Of a stretch of 64,000 nucleotides of DNA, positions 46,241-55,761 are shown one piece after another; the stretch's first letter is position 1; every line of letters starts with the position of its first letter. Made by a program: the position numbers and the translations under genes. The notes beneath the pieces were generated by a model, which did not search any database, was not told the DNA's origin, and worked only from the letters and a program-made list of their open reading frames with translations. Origin of the DNA: Anodontia alba (lineage: Eukaryota > Mollusca > Bivalvia > Lucinida > Lucinidae); the NCBI GenBank assembly GCA_964016985.1, contig OZ024827.1:22337275-22401274 (forward strand), given 5' to 3'.

Positions 46241-46725
46241 TCAGTATTTTTAATAAAATATAATCAGTATTTTTAATAAAATATAATCAGTATTTTAATC
46301 AGTATTTTTAATAAAATATAATCAGTATTTTTAATAAAATATAATCAGTATTTTTAATAAATCAGTATTTTTAATCAGTATTTTTAATAAATCAGTATTT
46401 TTAATAAATCAGTATTTTTAATAAAATATAATCAGTATTTTTAATAAAATATAATCAGTATTTTTAATAAAATATAATCAGTATTTTTAATAAAATATAA
46501 TCAGTATTTTTAATAAAATATAATCAGTATTTTTAATAAAATATAATCAGTATTTTTAATAAAATATAATCAGTATTTTTAATAAAATATAATCAGTATT
46601 TTTAATAAAATATAATCAGTATTTTTAATAAAATATAATCAGTATTTTTAATAAAATATAATCAGTATTTTTAATAAAATATAATCAGTATTTTTAATAA
46701 AATATAATCAGTATTTTTAATAAAT
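46231..46725 (+). repeat. 24-bp repeat expansion in the LINE 3' UTR
   Basis: About twenty units of taaaatataatcagtatttt with four more T/A bases. The first copy of the LINE (31155-31180) has a single unit, so the expansion arose in this copy after insertion, or in its direct parent. Confidence 0.9.
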
Positions 46726-46891
46726 GAAAATAATTGATACTTTATCTTTTTAAAATAAACACATCAATCCTAGATTTTTTTAATTTCTCATTAAATAAAA
46801 TCATATAATATAAAAATTATTACACGCTATATGCCCTTTTAGGGTTGAGCGTCTATAAACAAAACATCCATCCATCCATCATATAAACCGA

Positions 46892-47042
46892 TCCAATCCG
46901 GTATTTACATATTTCTTTCTCAAATATTACGTGACTCGTGAGAAACAGTTAGACAGACGCTTCTTATTTACACAAACATCATAGTTACCGTGGAGACATA
47001 CTATCTAGATACCTCTACTCTGCCCGAGCTATGATATACAAC
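46892..47042. other. Short spacer, no feature
   Basis: Unique-looking sequence between the LINE and the minisatellite. Confidence 0.5.
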
Positions 47043-47925
47043 TCCCTTCCAGAGCTGTATGCCTCTACCCTTCCAGAGCTGTATGCCTCTACCCTTCCAG
47101 AGCTGTATGCCTCTACCCTTCCAGAGCTGTATGCCTCTACCCTTCCAGAGCTGTATGCCTCTACCCTTCCAGAGCTGTATGCCTCTACCCTTCCAGAGCT
47201 GTATGCCTCTACCCTTCCAGAGCTGTATGCCTCTACCCTTCCAGAGCTGTATGCCTCTACCCTTCCAGAGCTGTATGCCTCTACCCTTCCAGAGCTGTAT
47301 GCCTCTACCCTTCCAGAGCTGTATGCCTCTACCCTTCCAGAGCTGTATGCCTCTACCCTTCCAGAGCTGTATGCCTCTACCCTTCCAGAGCTGTATGCCT
47401 CTACCCTTCCAGAGCTGTATGCCTCTACCCTTCCAGAGCTGTATGCCTCTACCCTTCCAGAGCTGTATGCCTCTACCCTTCCAGAGCTGTATGCCTCTAC
47501 CCTTCCAGAGCTGTATGCCTCTACCCTTCCAGAGCTGTATGCCTCTACCCTTCCAGAGCTGTATGCCTCTACCCTTCCAGAGCTGTATGCCTCTACCCTT
47601 CCAGAGCTGTATGCCTCTACCCTTCCAGAGCTGTATGCCTCTACCCTTCCAGAGCTGTATGCCTCTACCCTTCCAGAGCTGTATGCCTCTACCCTTCCAG
47701 AGCTGTATGCCTCTACCCTTCCAGAGCTGTATGCCTCTACCCTTCCAGAGCTGTATGCCTCTACCCTTCCAGAGCTCTATGCCTCTACCCTTCCAGAGCT
47801 CTATGCCTCTACCCTTCCAGAGCTCTATGCCTCTACCCTTCCAGAGCTCTATGCCTCTACCCTTCCAGAGCTCTATGCCTCTACCCTTCCAGAGCTCTAT
47901 GCCTCTACCCTTCCAGAGCTATGCA
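47043..47925 (+). repeat. Homogeneous 24-bp minisatellite
   Basis: About 37 units containing ctgtatgcctctacccttcc then agag. Roughly the first 30 units are identical; the last seven carry one shared G-to-C change (gagctctatg). Since 24 is a multiple of three, each frame repeats an octapeptide; the longest ORF (47031-47963) reads LPELYAST over and over and another reads MPLPFQSC. All three + frames and two - frames are stop-free within the array. I see no promoter, splice signal or unique coding flank, so I regard it as non-coding. Confidence 0.9.
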
Positions 47926-47984
47926 TTTCATACTTCTTTGTCTTCCATTCTGTTTTAAGATGACTCCAGACAGTCCATTCTGGT

Positions 47985-48105
47985 TAGTTCGAAGTCCAAG
48001 GAACTCTATAAATTATTTCTCGATATCCGTACCTCGAAATATCAGATTTGCAGAATTGAGGAAAAATTAAATCGAACAACCACTTCTTCGATATTTGAGT
48101 GTACA
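47985..48105. mobile_element. Shell-C MITE fragment
   Basis: ttcgaagtccaaggaactct, ctcgatatccgtacctcg, aatatcagatttgcagaatt and aatcgaacaaccactt match the left half of the MITE at 3468. The other half is missing. Confidence 0.75.
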
Positions 48106-48350
48106 GGCAGAGGCGCCTCAGCCTGGTTCGATCAGGATCCCATCAGATCTCGACAGCGAGAACTAAAAATCTGCAGATTAGGAAAGGGTGAAATAACGAT
48201 ATGAGAATAATTTTACAGGTCTGAATGCTCAGGTGAATGCGGACGTGCGTTTATGTCAAAGGACGTCCATATATCGAACCCGTTAGGGCATCATGCTCGT
48301 TTCTGCAGATTCTGACAGTAGGTTAAAACACCTGAAAGCATATATATATA
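48106..48350. other. No recognisable feature
   Basis: Sequence between the MITE fragment and the Tc1-like element, with a short TA run at its end. Confidence 0.4.
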
Positions 48351-49821
48351 TACTTGCGGAAAAAAGAAACTGTGCATTGGTAAAAAGTTATACAAAATAA
48401 CATCGTAGCAGACAGTAATAATATATTCCAGATTTGTAACAATACACATTTCATCGAAGTTCAAGGGATTAAAAAGTGCGAAAAGACCCATTTCATCACC
48501 AAGGCTCAACAAATCAAATGTCTCAAGCACCATGTCAAAAAGTCAATATCTGGTGTGTCCACCGTTAGCAGTAATGCATGCGTTGCTACGCCGCCGCAAG
48601 GATCCGACAAGATTGGTGAAAAACGCCTGAGGAATGCCGTTCCAGATTGCGAACTAACGCGCGGGAAAGCTCAGCCAACGTCACTGGCTGATTTGGCAAC
48701 TGACGTAGACGACGTTCCATCTCATCCCATGCGTGCTCTATCGGCGGTAAGTCTGGTGATACCGCAGGCCATGGCAACACATTAACATTCTGCCGAGTAA
48801 AAATCAGTCACAAAGCGTGCAACGTGTGGTCTGGCGTTGTCGTGTTGCAGCGTAACGACATGACGTGGGCTTGCAGAATCTCATCACGGTATCGTGCACC
48901 AGTCAAATTTCCGTTAATGACCACAAGAGGCGTTATTGTGTTTCCTGTTATTCCGCCCCATACCATTATAGTGTCCCCGCCAAAGAGAGTACGTTCAACA
49001 GTTATCCTGGTACTGTTCTCCAACTCGACAGTATACCCTGGAACGACCATCACTGCTATCCAAGTGGAAACGTGACTCGTCTGAGAACAGGATACGCGCC
49101 CAATCTCGTCTAGTAAAGCGAAGATGGGCCCTGCACCATGCAAGGCGAGCAACACGATGACATCGCTGTAGGACTGGACGGATTGCTGGACGCCGAGGGC
49201 GAATGTTCCGTTCACGCAAGCGGTTTCCACGGTTCTTGGACTAATGTTCCTCAAGCCAGGAATGCTTCTAGCCGTCAACGTAGCAGTTTGAAGTCTGTTA
49301 CGAAGATGCGTCACACGGATGTAAGTGTCTTGACGTAATGACGTCACGCGTGGACGTCCCGATCTGCGACGGTCCCTTGTGTTCCCAGATTGCTGATAAC
49401 GTCTCCATAAAGCAGAAATCGTGTTCCTATGCACGCCAAACCGTCTGCTAACCTTATTTTGGGATACACCAGCCCGAATCATGCCAACCGCCTGGTTGCG
49501 CTGAGCTTCGTTGAGTCTAGGCATTGCTTACCAACACATTCAGGAGGAATAAATTTGTTTTTCTGTTTCACTTGGATAAAACGGTTGTACACAAGAGTCA
49601 AAAAGATTGTAAAGACGTTCACATTTAATTGCTAGCCACGAATATGCTTAATCCTGCACGTGCACAAGGACAACGCAACGCACGTGCAAGGACCTTACTT
49701 ACCAATCAATATTGTTTAGGAGTATACACATCATGTTTGTGTAAAGTTTCAAGCATAAATGGATTTTAGAATTATAGAATTTTTTTTTTTTTATACATGC
49801 AGTTTCTTTTTTCCGCTAGTG
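48351..49821 (-). mobile_element. Tc1-like transposon, 1471 bp
   Basis: The inverted ends tacttgcggaaaaaagaaac and gtttcttttttccgctagtg lie inside TA dinucleotides in TA-rich flanks. The length and a single transposase ORF fit Tc1/mariner elements. The left end has two substitutions against the right. Confidence 0.85.
48543..49524 (-). pseudogene. Tc1-like DD34E transposase, frameshifted
   Basis: The N-terminus MPRLNEAQRNQAVGMIRAGV is a helix-turn-helix of paired type (VSRRFGVHRNTISALWRRY), followed by a GRPR hinge (SGRPRV). The first catalytic Asp lies in LFSDESRF (about 49060), the second in HDNARPHVA (Asp codon 48839-48841), and the Glu in PPIEHAWDEM (48736-48738). The last two are 103 bases apart, two short of the 105 expected for DD34E, so a deletion breaks the frame between them. 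The end GGHTRY and stop are at 48543. Other frameshifts lie near 49220. It is about 327 codons, normal for the family, but inactive. Confidence 0.85.
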
Positions 49822-49861
49822 TATATATTATATATATATATATTATATATATATATATATA

Positions 49862-50864
49862 CTGAAAGGAAAAAGAAACGCAGGGTGAAATTTTATTCCT
49901 AAATTTCATTCAAGTTTGAAAAAGTTTGTTAAATATTTTACTATGATTACAAAACGGTACATGTATGGAACAAAAGTTCCAAATTTCATTGGTTTGTGAT
50001 CAAGAAGTCTCGAGTTATTGAAGTTCGTTGGTAGCTACCCCCCAAATCTTGAAATCAAAAGCAAACTGAAAATCAATATCGGGTGTGCCCCCCTCTTACT
50101 GCTGTTGCTGCCCTAATTCTCCTTTGGATAGTTAACCAAAGCATTGACAGTTCGCATCGGGATGTTATTCCATTCATCGATCAACGCATTCCTTAGTTGT
50201 GCGAGAGTTGCGGGGGGATTTAGGCGCTTCCTAACCCTTCTGTCCAGCTCATCCCACATGTGCTCTATTGGGGTCAAATCAAGTCTGTAAGGTATAGGGA
50301 TGAGATCTTGCGTCCTGTTGCAGTCCCGCTTGTGCAACAACGTAATCTGATTCTGCAGCAGGACAATGCCCGACCACATGTTGCCCGAGTTTGTCAGGAT
50401 TTCCTGGCAAACAATAACATCGCACCACTATCATGGCCACCGTACAGTCCAGATTTGACCCTATTAGAGCACATGTGGGATGAGCTGGACAGAAGGGTTA
50501 GGAAGCGCCAAAATCACCCCGCAACTCTCGTACAACTAAGGAATGCGTTGATCGATGAATGGAATGACATCCATATGCGAACTGTCAATGCTTTGGTTAA
50601 CTCTATCCAAAGGAGAATTAGGGCAGCAACGGCAGCAAGAGGGGGGCACACCCGATATTGATTTTCAGTTTGATTTCAGGATTTGGGGGGGTAGCTACCA
50701 ATGAACTTCAATAACTCGAGACTTGATCACAAACCAATGAAATTTGGAACTTTTGTTCCATACATGTACCGTTTTGTAATCATAGTAAAATATTTAACAA
50801 ACTTTTTCAAACTTGAATGAAATTTAGGAATAAAATTTACCCTGCGTTTCTTTTTCCTTTCAGT
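49862..50864. mobile_element. Fold-back Tc1-like derivative
   Basis: The ends ctgaaaggaaaaagaaacgc and gcgtttctttttcctttcag sit in TA duplications. Arms of about 420 bp (49862-50280 and 50452-50864) are inverted copies of the same 3' end of a Tc1-like transposon, including its last 60 codons, around a middle of about 170 bp. It is a hairpin-forming deletion derivative of a family different from the neighbour at 48351. Confidence 0.85.
50260..50661 (+). pseudogene. Tc1-like transposase, C-terminal part (right arm)
   Basis: VRYRDEILRPV opens the conserved stretch, then QQDNARPHVARVCQDFL, PPYSPDLTLLEHMWDELDRR and the end AATAARGGHTRY. Between the Asp of QDN and the Glu of LEH are exactly 34 residues, the DD34E spacing. 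The first catalytic Asp and the DNA-binding domain are missing. The left arm holds the same C-terminal part on the minus strand (50113-50290, HMWDELDRRVRKRLN ... IPMRTVNALV). Confidence 0.8.
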
Positions 50865-50904
50865 ATATATATAGGCGCGTACAGCGATATAAGGATTAAA
50901 TATT

Positions 50905-51355
50905 GCGTACAGCAGTATAAGGAATCTATATTTTTATTTACTAAAGAAGTGTCGCACTTTAACAGCCGTATATTAAACGGCGAAAAGCAGTGTAGTCTTA
51001 CGGCCATTCACGCGCTGTTAATGCATGGCTACGCAACTTTCAATGATTCAATACCGGGGCCATAATTTTGCTGCCGTTACGAGATTAGTACTGCCCGGCC
51101 CTAAAACGAGGAAAGTCGTGGTAATTGCGTTCGAGACATCAGTGAATAAGCGTAACAAAATAGTGCAAGAAATAACGCGACATGTAGCAAATGTTTTCAG
51201 TTTTTATGCAGTCATAGCGATCGAACATGAACATTCGCCAGGTACCTAGGGAGGTGTTGAAAACCGCGGCCTCCGAACTCCGTTTTCAACATCTCCCTCG
51301 GGACCTGGCGAATGTTACTGTATGAAAAACCATGTTTGATCCCTATATTGCATCA
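50905..51355 (-). mobile_element. Non-autonomous element E, inverted copy
   Basis: The same sequence as 6715-7150 on the opposite strand: gcactttaacagccgtata, cgctgttaatgcatggctac, the palindrome cattcgccaggtacctaggg/ccctcgggacctggcgaatg and the end catgtttgatccctatattg. Confidence 0.75.
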
Positions 51356-51584
51356 AGAATACTAAAGCACCATAAACTTAATATTACGTGAGTAAACTGT
51401 TATAGCATATAACGCTAAAATATTTGCAGCACAATCTTGTATTTAACCTCAACTTAGGTGCAAAATCTTTTGAGTAGACCCATTTTCACAATTCCTTTTA
51501 GATCAGGCCCATCTTCAGGAGGAGCTCGAGGTGTAGGAAAGCAAACAGGAAGTCACAAAATTGTCTTCCTTGTGAAAAATGCTG
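51356..51584. other. No recognisable feature
   Basis: Short AT-rich interval between element E and the MITE D fragment. Confidence 0.4.
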
Positions 51585-51690
51585 GGCCCAGTTGTTCAAA
51601 ACTAAAGATATTATTAGTTAACATATCGTTGAAACTTGTGCTGTAAAAATGAGTAGCTCTTGCATTTGCAAAGCTAGTCACATTTTTCAA
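51585..51690. mobile_element. MITE D left part
   Basis: gggcccagttgttcaaaact and the hairpin half atgagtagctcttgcatttg/caaagctagtcac match 10090-10240. The right end is missing. Confidence 0.75.
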
Positions 51691-51756
51691 CAAAAATAAA
51701 TGTAAATGTAGAAACGGTTTGTCACGTGACTAGCATTAACTAATACGAATAAGGTA

Positions 51757-52450
51757 AGAGAAGTCCAGGGAGTCCCACAATCACAAACCGCAGCCCTTCC
51801 CAGACCCCAAGAGGAAGAGGAAACCGACAAATCTAAACAAGCACAAACCGTATAAACGTACGAAAAGCACTAAGATTAGCTCTTTTCTCCAAGCGAGGTA
51901 ATCGCAATACTAAAAGGACTGATAGACACAAGAACAAAATGACACACGGAAAGACAAACAAATCGCCTCGTAGAATAAACCACAAAGCAACAAAGACATT
52001 ACGAAAACATGCCTATTCAAAATATACTGAAAATTTTACCACAAAAAAATGAAAATTTTCAGAGAAAATTCGATATTCATTTTTTCTGCTCAAAACACGT
52101 ACTCGTTAGAACCGCCTCGCCAAGGTGGTTCTAAGGAGTACCACAATCTGTTTTTGAGCAGAAATAAGAAAAATAATGTATACCCCTATAAACCCCAGTT
52201 TTACTATATAAAAGTGGGGTTTAAGAGGGTCAAAATTATATAGGCATTTATTCGTGATGAGTAAGACTAACACCGGGACCATCCCCTTAGAATGGTCGGT
52301 AGAGCAAACCACCGGGGGGGGGGGGGGGGCGGGCGGGGTTTAAAGCACTTTTATACCTAGCTAACTTCACCCTGGGTCCCGATGCTACTCTTAATACAGA
52401 AATACATAAAACATAAAAATTCGGTTCGCATAAAGGCTCCCAACTCAGTC
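51757..52450 (-). repeat. Repeat G interrupted by a B3 MITE
   Basis: Left part 51757-51990 (agaagtccagggagtccc, cgaaaagcactaagattagc, cctcgtagaataaacc) and right part 52258-52450 (gagtaagactaacaccggga, ctgggtcccgatgc, cggttcgcataaaggctccc). Both match 33190-33890 in order, and the MITE fills the gap. A G-run is at 52314-52329. Confidence 0.8.
51993..52257. mobile_element. B3 MITE, best copy, with core B
   Basis: The ends cattacgaaaacatgcctat and ataggcatttattcgtgatg are inverted. The inner parts are ctgctcaaaacacgtactc, gttagaaccgcctcgcc/ggtggttctaaggagtac, gagcagaaataagaaaaat and a second hairpin accccagttttactata/taaaagtggggtt. Insertion inside repeat G shows it is an independent mobile unit. 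Confidence 0.85.
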
Positions 52451-52589
52451 AATGCATCAAAGCGAAAACATAATCAAATTATTATAATAAACAAAGACGA
52501 GTACTCATGGCAATTCTACTGTATGCCAGAGTAAATGAAAACGAATAGTTGAACCACGGCAGGCCAAACCAAACAAATATCAAGCCCCA

Positions 52590-52920
52590 ACCCACTGGTT
52601 AGTTTTACGAAGAGGCCGTCATTCAGTCTGAGGCCCGAACCGCCATCGTGCAATTAAAGAGTGAAGCTTAGCCATCAACAATGATTGGGTTGACAACTAA
52701 GCATGCATTCTGCCGCCTAATATCCAGGCTGTAGCCAATTCTTTTATAACGGTTAATAAGTTTTCTAAATTGCTCCGAAAAGTTAGATTTACCTATAATT
52801 TTTCTAAATCTATACATGTCGCCGTAAAATTCGGGTTCCGATATACCTTGTTGCAGAAGTGTTTTCACTCTTGCTATATTTTTCTAACAAGGCACTGTCT
52901 GCGATAACATTTCGAAAACG
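52590..52920 (-). pseudogene. Retroelement-associated protein fragment
   Basis: The minus strand reads LLQQGISEPEFYGDMYRFRK, KSNFSEQFRKLINRYKRIGY and ACLVVNPIIVDG, then, after stops, ASLFNCTMAVRASD. I recall this EPEFYGD ... CLVVNPI block as a common sequence in retroelement-related ORFs of marine invertebrates, but I cannot name the family. Three stops replace expected residues, so it is a remnant. Confidence 0.5.
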
Positions 52921-53347
52921 CCTTACGAAAGCCTGTTTATCAGGACCTATTCCCTACGACTCTTCAAAGACGAACACTTCGTGAACTGTTTAGTCATTCT
53001 GCGTTTGTTGCCTTTTAAAAGTTTTCTTTCAACCAACTTTTAATCGTTTATATACTAAGTGAGAAATTTATTGTCAACAGTGGCAGTGATTTGTAATAAG
53101 GTTTGCCGACAAAGTTACTTATTTAAACCACTTGAGTATTTAAATATGTAAACCCAAAATGCAAAAGATTTGTGCCTAGCGAATACTACAAACAGCCTGC
53201 GCATCTGCCAGATCAATCTTAAAGTGTCCGCTTAAGGAACACTGGATTATTGAATATCTATCCAAGAGCGCGCGCAGCGAACAGTCTGATCGGACTCGAC
53301 GAAAGTGCAATCTTTGCAGGGCGTACACATCCTAAAAGTACAATACC
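52921..53347. other. No recognisable feature
   Basis: The sequence between the retroelement fragment and palindrome F shows no domain or repeat that I recognise. Confidence 0.4.
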
Positions 53348-53470
53348 CAGCTAGCATTCTTCATAAATCTACAGCGGGCCGATAGCGGCCATCTATAGGT
53401 TTATGTAGAATGCTAACGTCTCGCTGTATATTTATGTAGAATGCCGCTATATATTTAAATAGAATGCTTA
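53348..53470. repeat. Palindromic element F, decayed copy
   Basis: cagctagcattcttcataaa and ctacagcgggccgatagcgg, then aggtttatgtagaatgctaa, followed by two more partial right arms (atttatgtagaatgccg, aaatagaatgct). It resembles 2641-2750. Confidence 0.6.
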
Positions 53471-53696
53471 CAAGGTATCTTAAGGATAGCTTCAGAAGAG
53501 TATTCCTTAAATTTGACTTCCTAAAAGGTGTTTAATCTAATAATGGTAGAATTTAAACTTTTAATTGGAGAATTTCTCCAAGAGAAGCAAATTCTTCATT
53601 CCTTTAGAGCAGACTTCTTGGTGTACAGGAAAACGGCCACAAGTTGTCTGGCTTGTAAAAATGACGGAAAATATATGCAGGTATATCCAGCTAATA

Positions 53697-53982
53697 CAGT
53701 TGACTCTTCTATCTCGACCTCGCTTATCTCGAATAACCGCTTATCTAGAATGAATCTGGTCCCTGCCTAAACATGAAAATCTACAATGTAAAAAATACTA
53801 TGGAAAAGAGGAGAAATTGCCCCTAGGAGCAATTTCTTTTCCACAATATTTTCAACAATATTTTCAATCTCTTAACTTCAAGAGTCCCAATTAAACATAC
53901 TAAATGGTTAATCGAATTAGTTCATCAATTCTGCAAAATCTTGAAGTATTCCAAGTCCCTTGGAACTCTAGATAGTCGACTG
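53697..53982. mobile_element. pogo-type MITE, shell C, next to a splice acceptor
   Basis: TA at 53695-53696 and 53983-53984. The left end is cagttgactcttctatctcg and the right end is actctagatagtcgactg. The core is gaggagaaattgcc/ggagcaatttc. It is the reverse orientation of 3468-3798. It ends 15 bases before the ag of the exon-2 acceptor. Confidence 0.85.
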
Positions 53983-53997
53983 TATTCTATATTTCAG

Positions 53998-54147
53998 CAT
54001 GCTTTGCCAATGGCACTATAGAAGTCTACAATCCAAACAGTGTGCTATACACTAACATTCTGGCTGTTCAAAGCGAAGGATTATCTAATGCAACTATATG
54101 TGCAACAACAACAACCGGGGCCCAACACACGATCACACTGTAGTCAG
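53998..54147 (+). CDS. ZP-domain protein, exon 2 (start of ZP-N), with in-frame stop
   Basis: The acceptor tattctatatttcag ends at 53997. In the phase left by exon 1 it reads TCFANGTIEVYNPNSV, LYTNILAVQSEGLSNATIC and then TTTTGAQHTITL, with the first Cys, hydrophobic strands and second Cys spaced as in a ZP-N module and sequons NGT and NAT. The donor CAG-gtaaga at 54148 is excellent. However, TAG at 54141-54143 is in frame, and the exon would end in phase 1 while exon 3 needs phase 0. A single-base deletion relative to an intact allele would explain both. Either this is an assembly error, a damaged allele, or the exon is no longer used. Confidence 0.55.
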
Positions 54148-54888
54148 GTAAGAATATCAAACTGTGCAAAAGCCTTTGTTCTAAGATTACACTTACATGA
54201 CTGTAAGTTAATACTAACAAAACTGGATGTCTACTTTCTTACAAGGCTAAAGTTTCTACTTACATGATTAATTTCTACTTCAGTCACTTTCTGCTTATAT
54301 TTCTACCTTCTTACGGGATTAAGTTTGTTCCTTCTTACGGGACTTCGTCATTTCTTACAGGACTTTGTCCCTTCTTACGGGATTGTCCCTTCTAATGGGA
54401 CTAAACGTTTGTATCAATTTTCAACCCTTAAGGTACAATCTAGATGTCAGCAGGACGACAGTTTAAAGCCCAGAAAACAATTCCCATAACGACGAGCCTG
54501 ATTTTCTGAAATGTCCTTTTACGGCAAATCTCGGGCTATCGAGAACATAGCTTACATTAAGCCAATTGCACAAAGGACATAACTAGTTACGTTTGCTGAA
54601 CTTCTGATGGCTGAATTCCTGATGTTTGTGAGACGTGCTATTTTAAGGTGCTATTAAAGTCTGTGAGCCATGCACAACTTGAGATAGTGAGATGTCGTAA
54701 TTATTTGAATGTATATATTATATATATTGTCATTACCAGCATATTTCATGTTTGACACAAAATACCAAATCGAACAAATGCGTTGTTTTTTTTTTTTGCG
54801 TTAGAGTATATGCCCTACAAACGCTGTCGCGGTATTTTTAGTTTGGATACCCAAAGAGTAACTGGCAAAAGGCTTACCCAGATCACTG
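54148..54888. other. Intron sequence with short tandem motif
   Basis: 54290-54405 repeats ccttcttacgggatt-type units irregularly. Nothing else is recognised before the SINE at 54889. Confidence 0.5.
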
Positions 54889-55179
54889 CCGGCCTCGTAG
54901 GCTCAGTTGTATGTGTGTCCAACTGATTAGGTAGCGGATTCGACCCCTCGCCGGGTCGGCAACAGTTTCGTGGAGATTTAATCATGAAATATTTTCTTCG
55001 ATCATTCTCTCCACTTCCGCTGATTCAAGAAGGGCAGTTGTCAGTTTCTGGCGAAAGAATGTGCACATACCTGGTTAACAGCTTAGAGGATTAAGCTTGC
55101 CCAGTAAATGTGGTTAGGTAAACTGACCGCGCTCACCATGACCCCATTGGGTTAACTGGGCCGTGAAACCTCAACAAAC
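54889..55179 (+). mobile_element. SINE1 copy
   Basis: It has a diverged tRNA-like head (ggcctcgtaggctcagttg, ggattcgacccctcgcc), the body ttcgtggagatttaatcatg, gcagttgtcagtttctggcg, taagcttgcccagtaaatg, and the tail gggccgtgaaacctcaac. Confidence 0.85.
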
Positions 55180-55232
55180 TGACCCAGATCAGACGCCGCA
55201 CCATGCGGCGTCTGATCCGGGTCTCCATTAGC
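55180..55232. repeat. Core-A palindrome remnant
   Basis: gacccagatcagacgccgc and gcggcgtctgatccgggtct form a near-perfect stem around accat. It directly follows the SINE1 tail. Confidence 0.7.
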
Positions 55233-55761
55233 AGTCTAGCCGGGTTTCTCCGAGAATATCTATCGCAAAGCCTGACATACCCGAAATGGAAATTGGATTC
55301 TTCCAGTATATATCGGAAGTGTTTCGAAGGATCGGTGGTATTCCGTATAAAATTTAGATACTGGACTGACTTTGAAGACCAAAAAAATTATAGTCCGTGA
55401 AATGGGTATAGTCATTCAGTCTTGTACAAAACATCCACTTATGGTAATGACTCGTATTTCTCTGGACTATTTGCTCCACGACAATGTCTATAACAGTCTG
55501 ATATCGTTTTTTCTCAAGTGATTAAATATTTCAAATGCAGCTTGTACTGTGAGGTTCCTGTGATACTGTTCCTGTGGTAGTGTTAAGTTCCCTGGATGCT
55601 AGGATTCCTAGGCAACCCTTAAACAGTTTCAGAAACCGAGAAAACCTGAATAAACCTAAACTGTGGGCCAAACTAGTCATTAATGGCTTTCTGCTGGATC
55701 TAACATTAAGGGTATAAATGAACATAGAAAGCAAAATCCTTCATGTGTGCAACTATTTCAG
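55233..55761. other. Intron sequence, no feature
   Basis: The ORFs here (55203-55400 +, 55531-55734 -) show no recognisable domain. Confidence 0.4.

Larger units (their letters stand above)
41169..46878 (+). mobile_element. Non-LTR retrotransposon copy 2, full length (I/Nimb-like)
   Basis: A 13-base target duplication, tcatataaaccga, lies at 41156-41168 and 46879-46891, which fixes both ends. The 5.7-kb element has a 5' UTR of about 175 bp, ORF1 with zinc knuckles, ORF2 with endonuclease, RT and RNase H, an AT-rich 3' UTR with an expanded 24-bp repeat, and a 3' end gggttgagcgtctataaac followed by (CATC)n. Both ORFs carry frameshifts, so it is inactive, yet the perfect duplication implies a fairly young insertion. 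ORF2 with EN, RT, RNase H and a terminal CCHC motif places it in the I/Jockey group; the Nimb label is inference. Confidence 0.9.

Noticed and set aside
47043..47925. CRISPR-like array
   Set aside because: Units are contiguous with no spacers and the genome is animal.
47031..47963. 310-residue and 299-residue repetitive proteins
   Set aside because: A 24-bp minisatellite gives stop-free frames automatically. There is no unique coding flank, splice signal or related exon.
48555..49338. Plus-strand ORFs of 66-83 codons in the Tc1-like element
   Set aside because: They are the opposite strand of the transposase, whose helix-turn-helix and catalytic motifs are on the minus strand.
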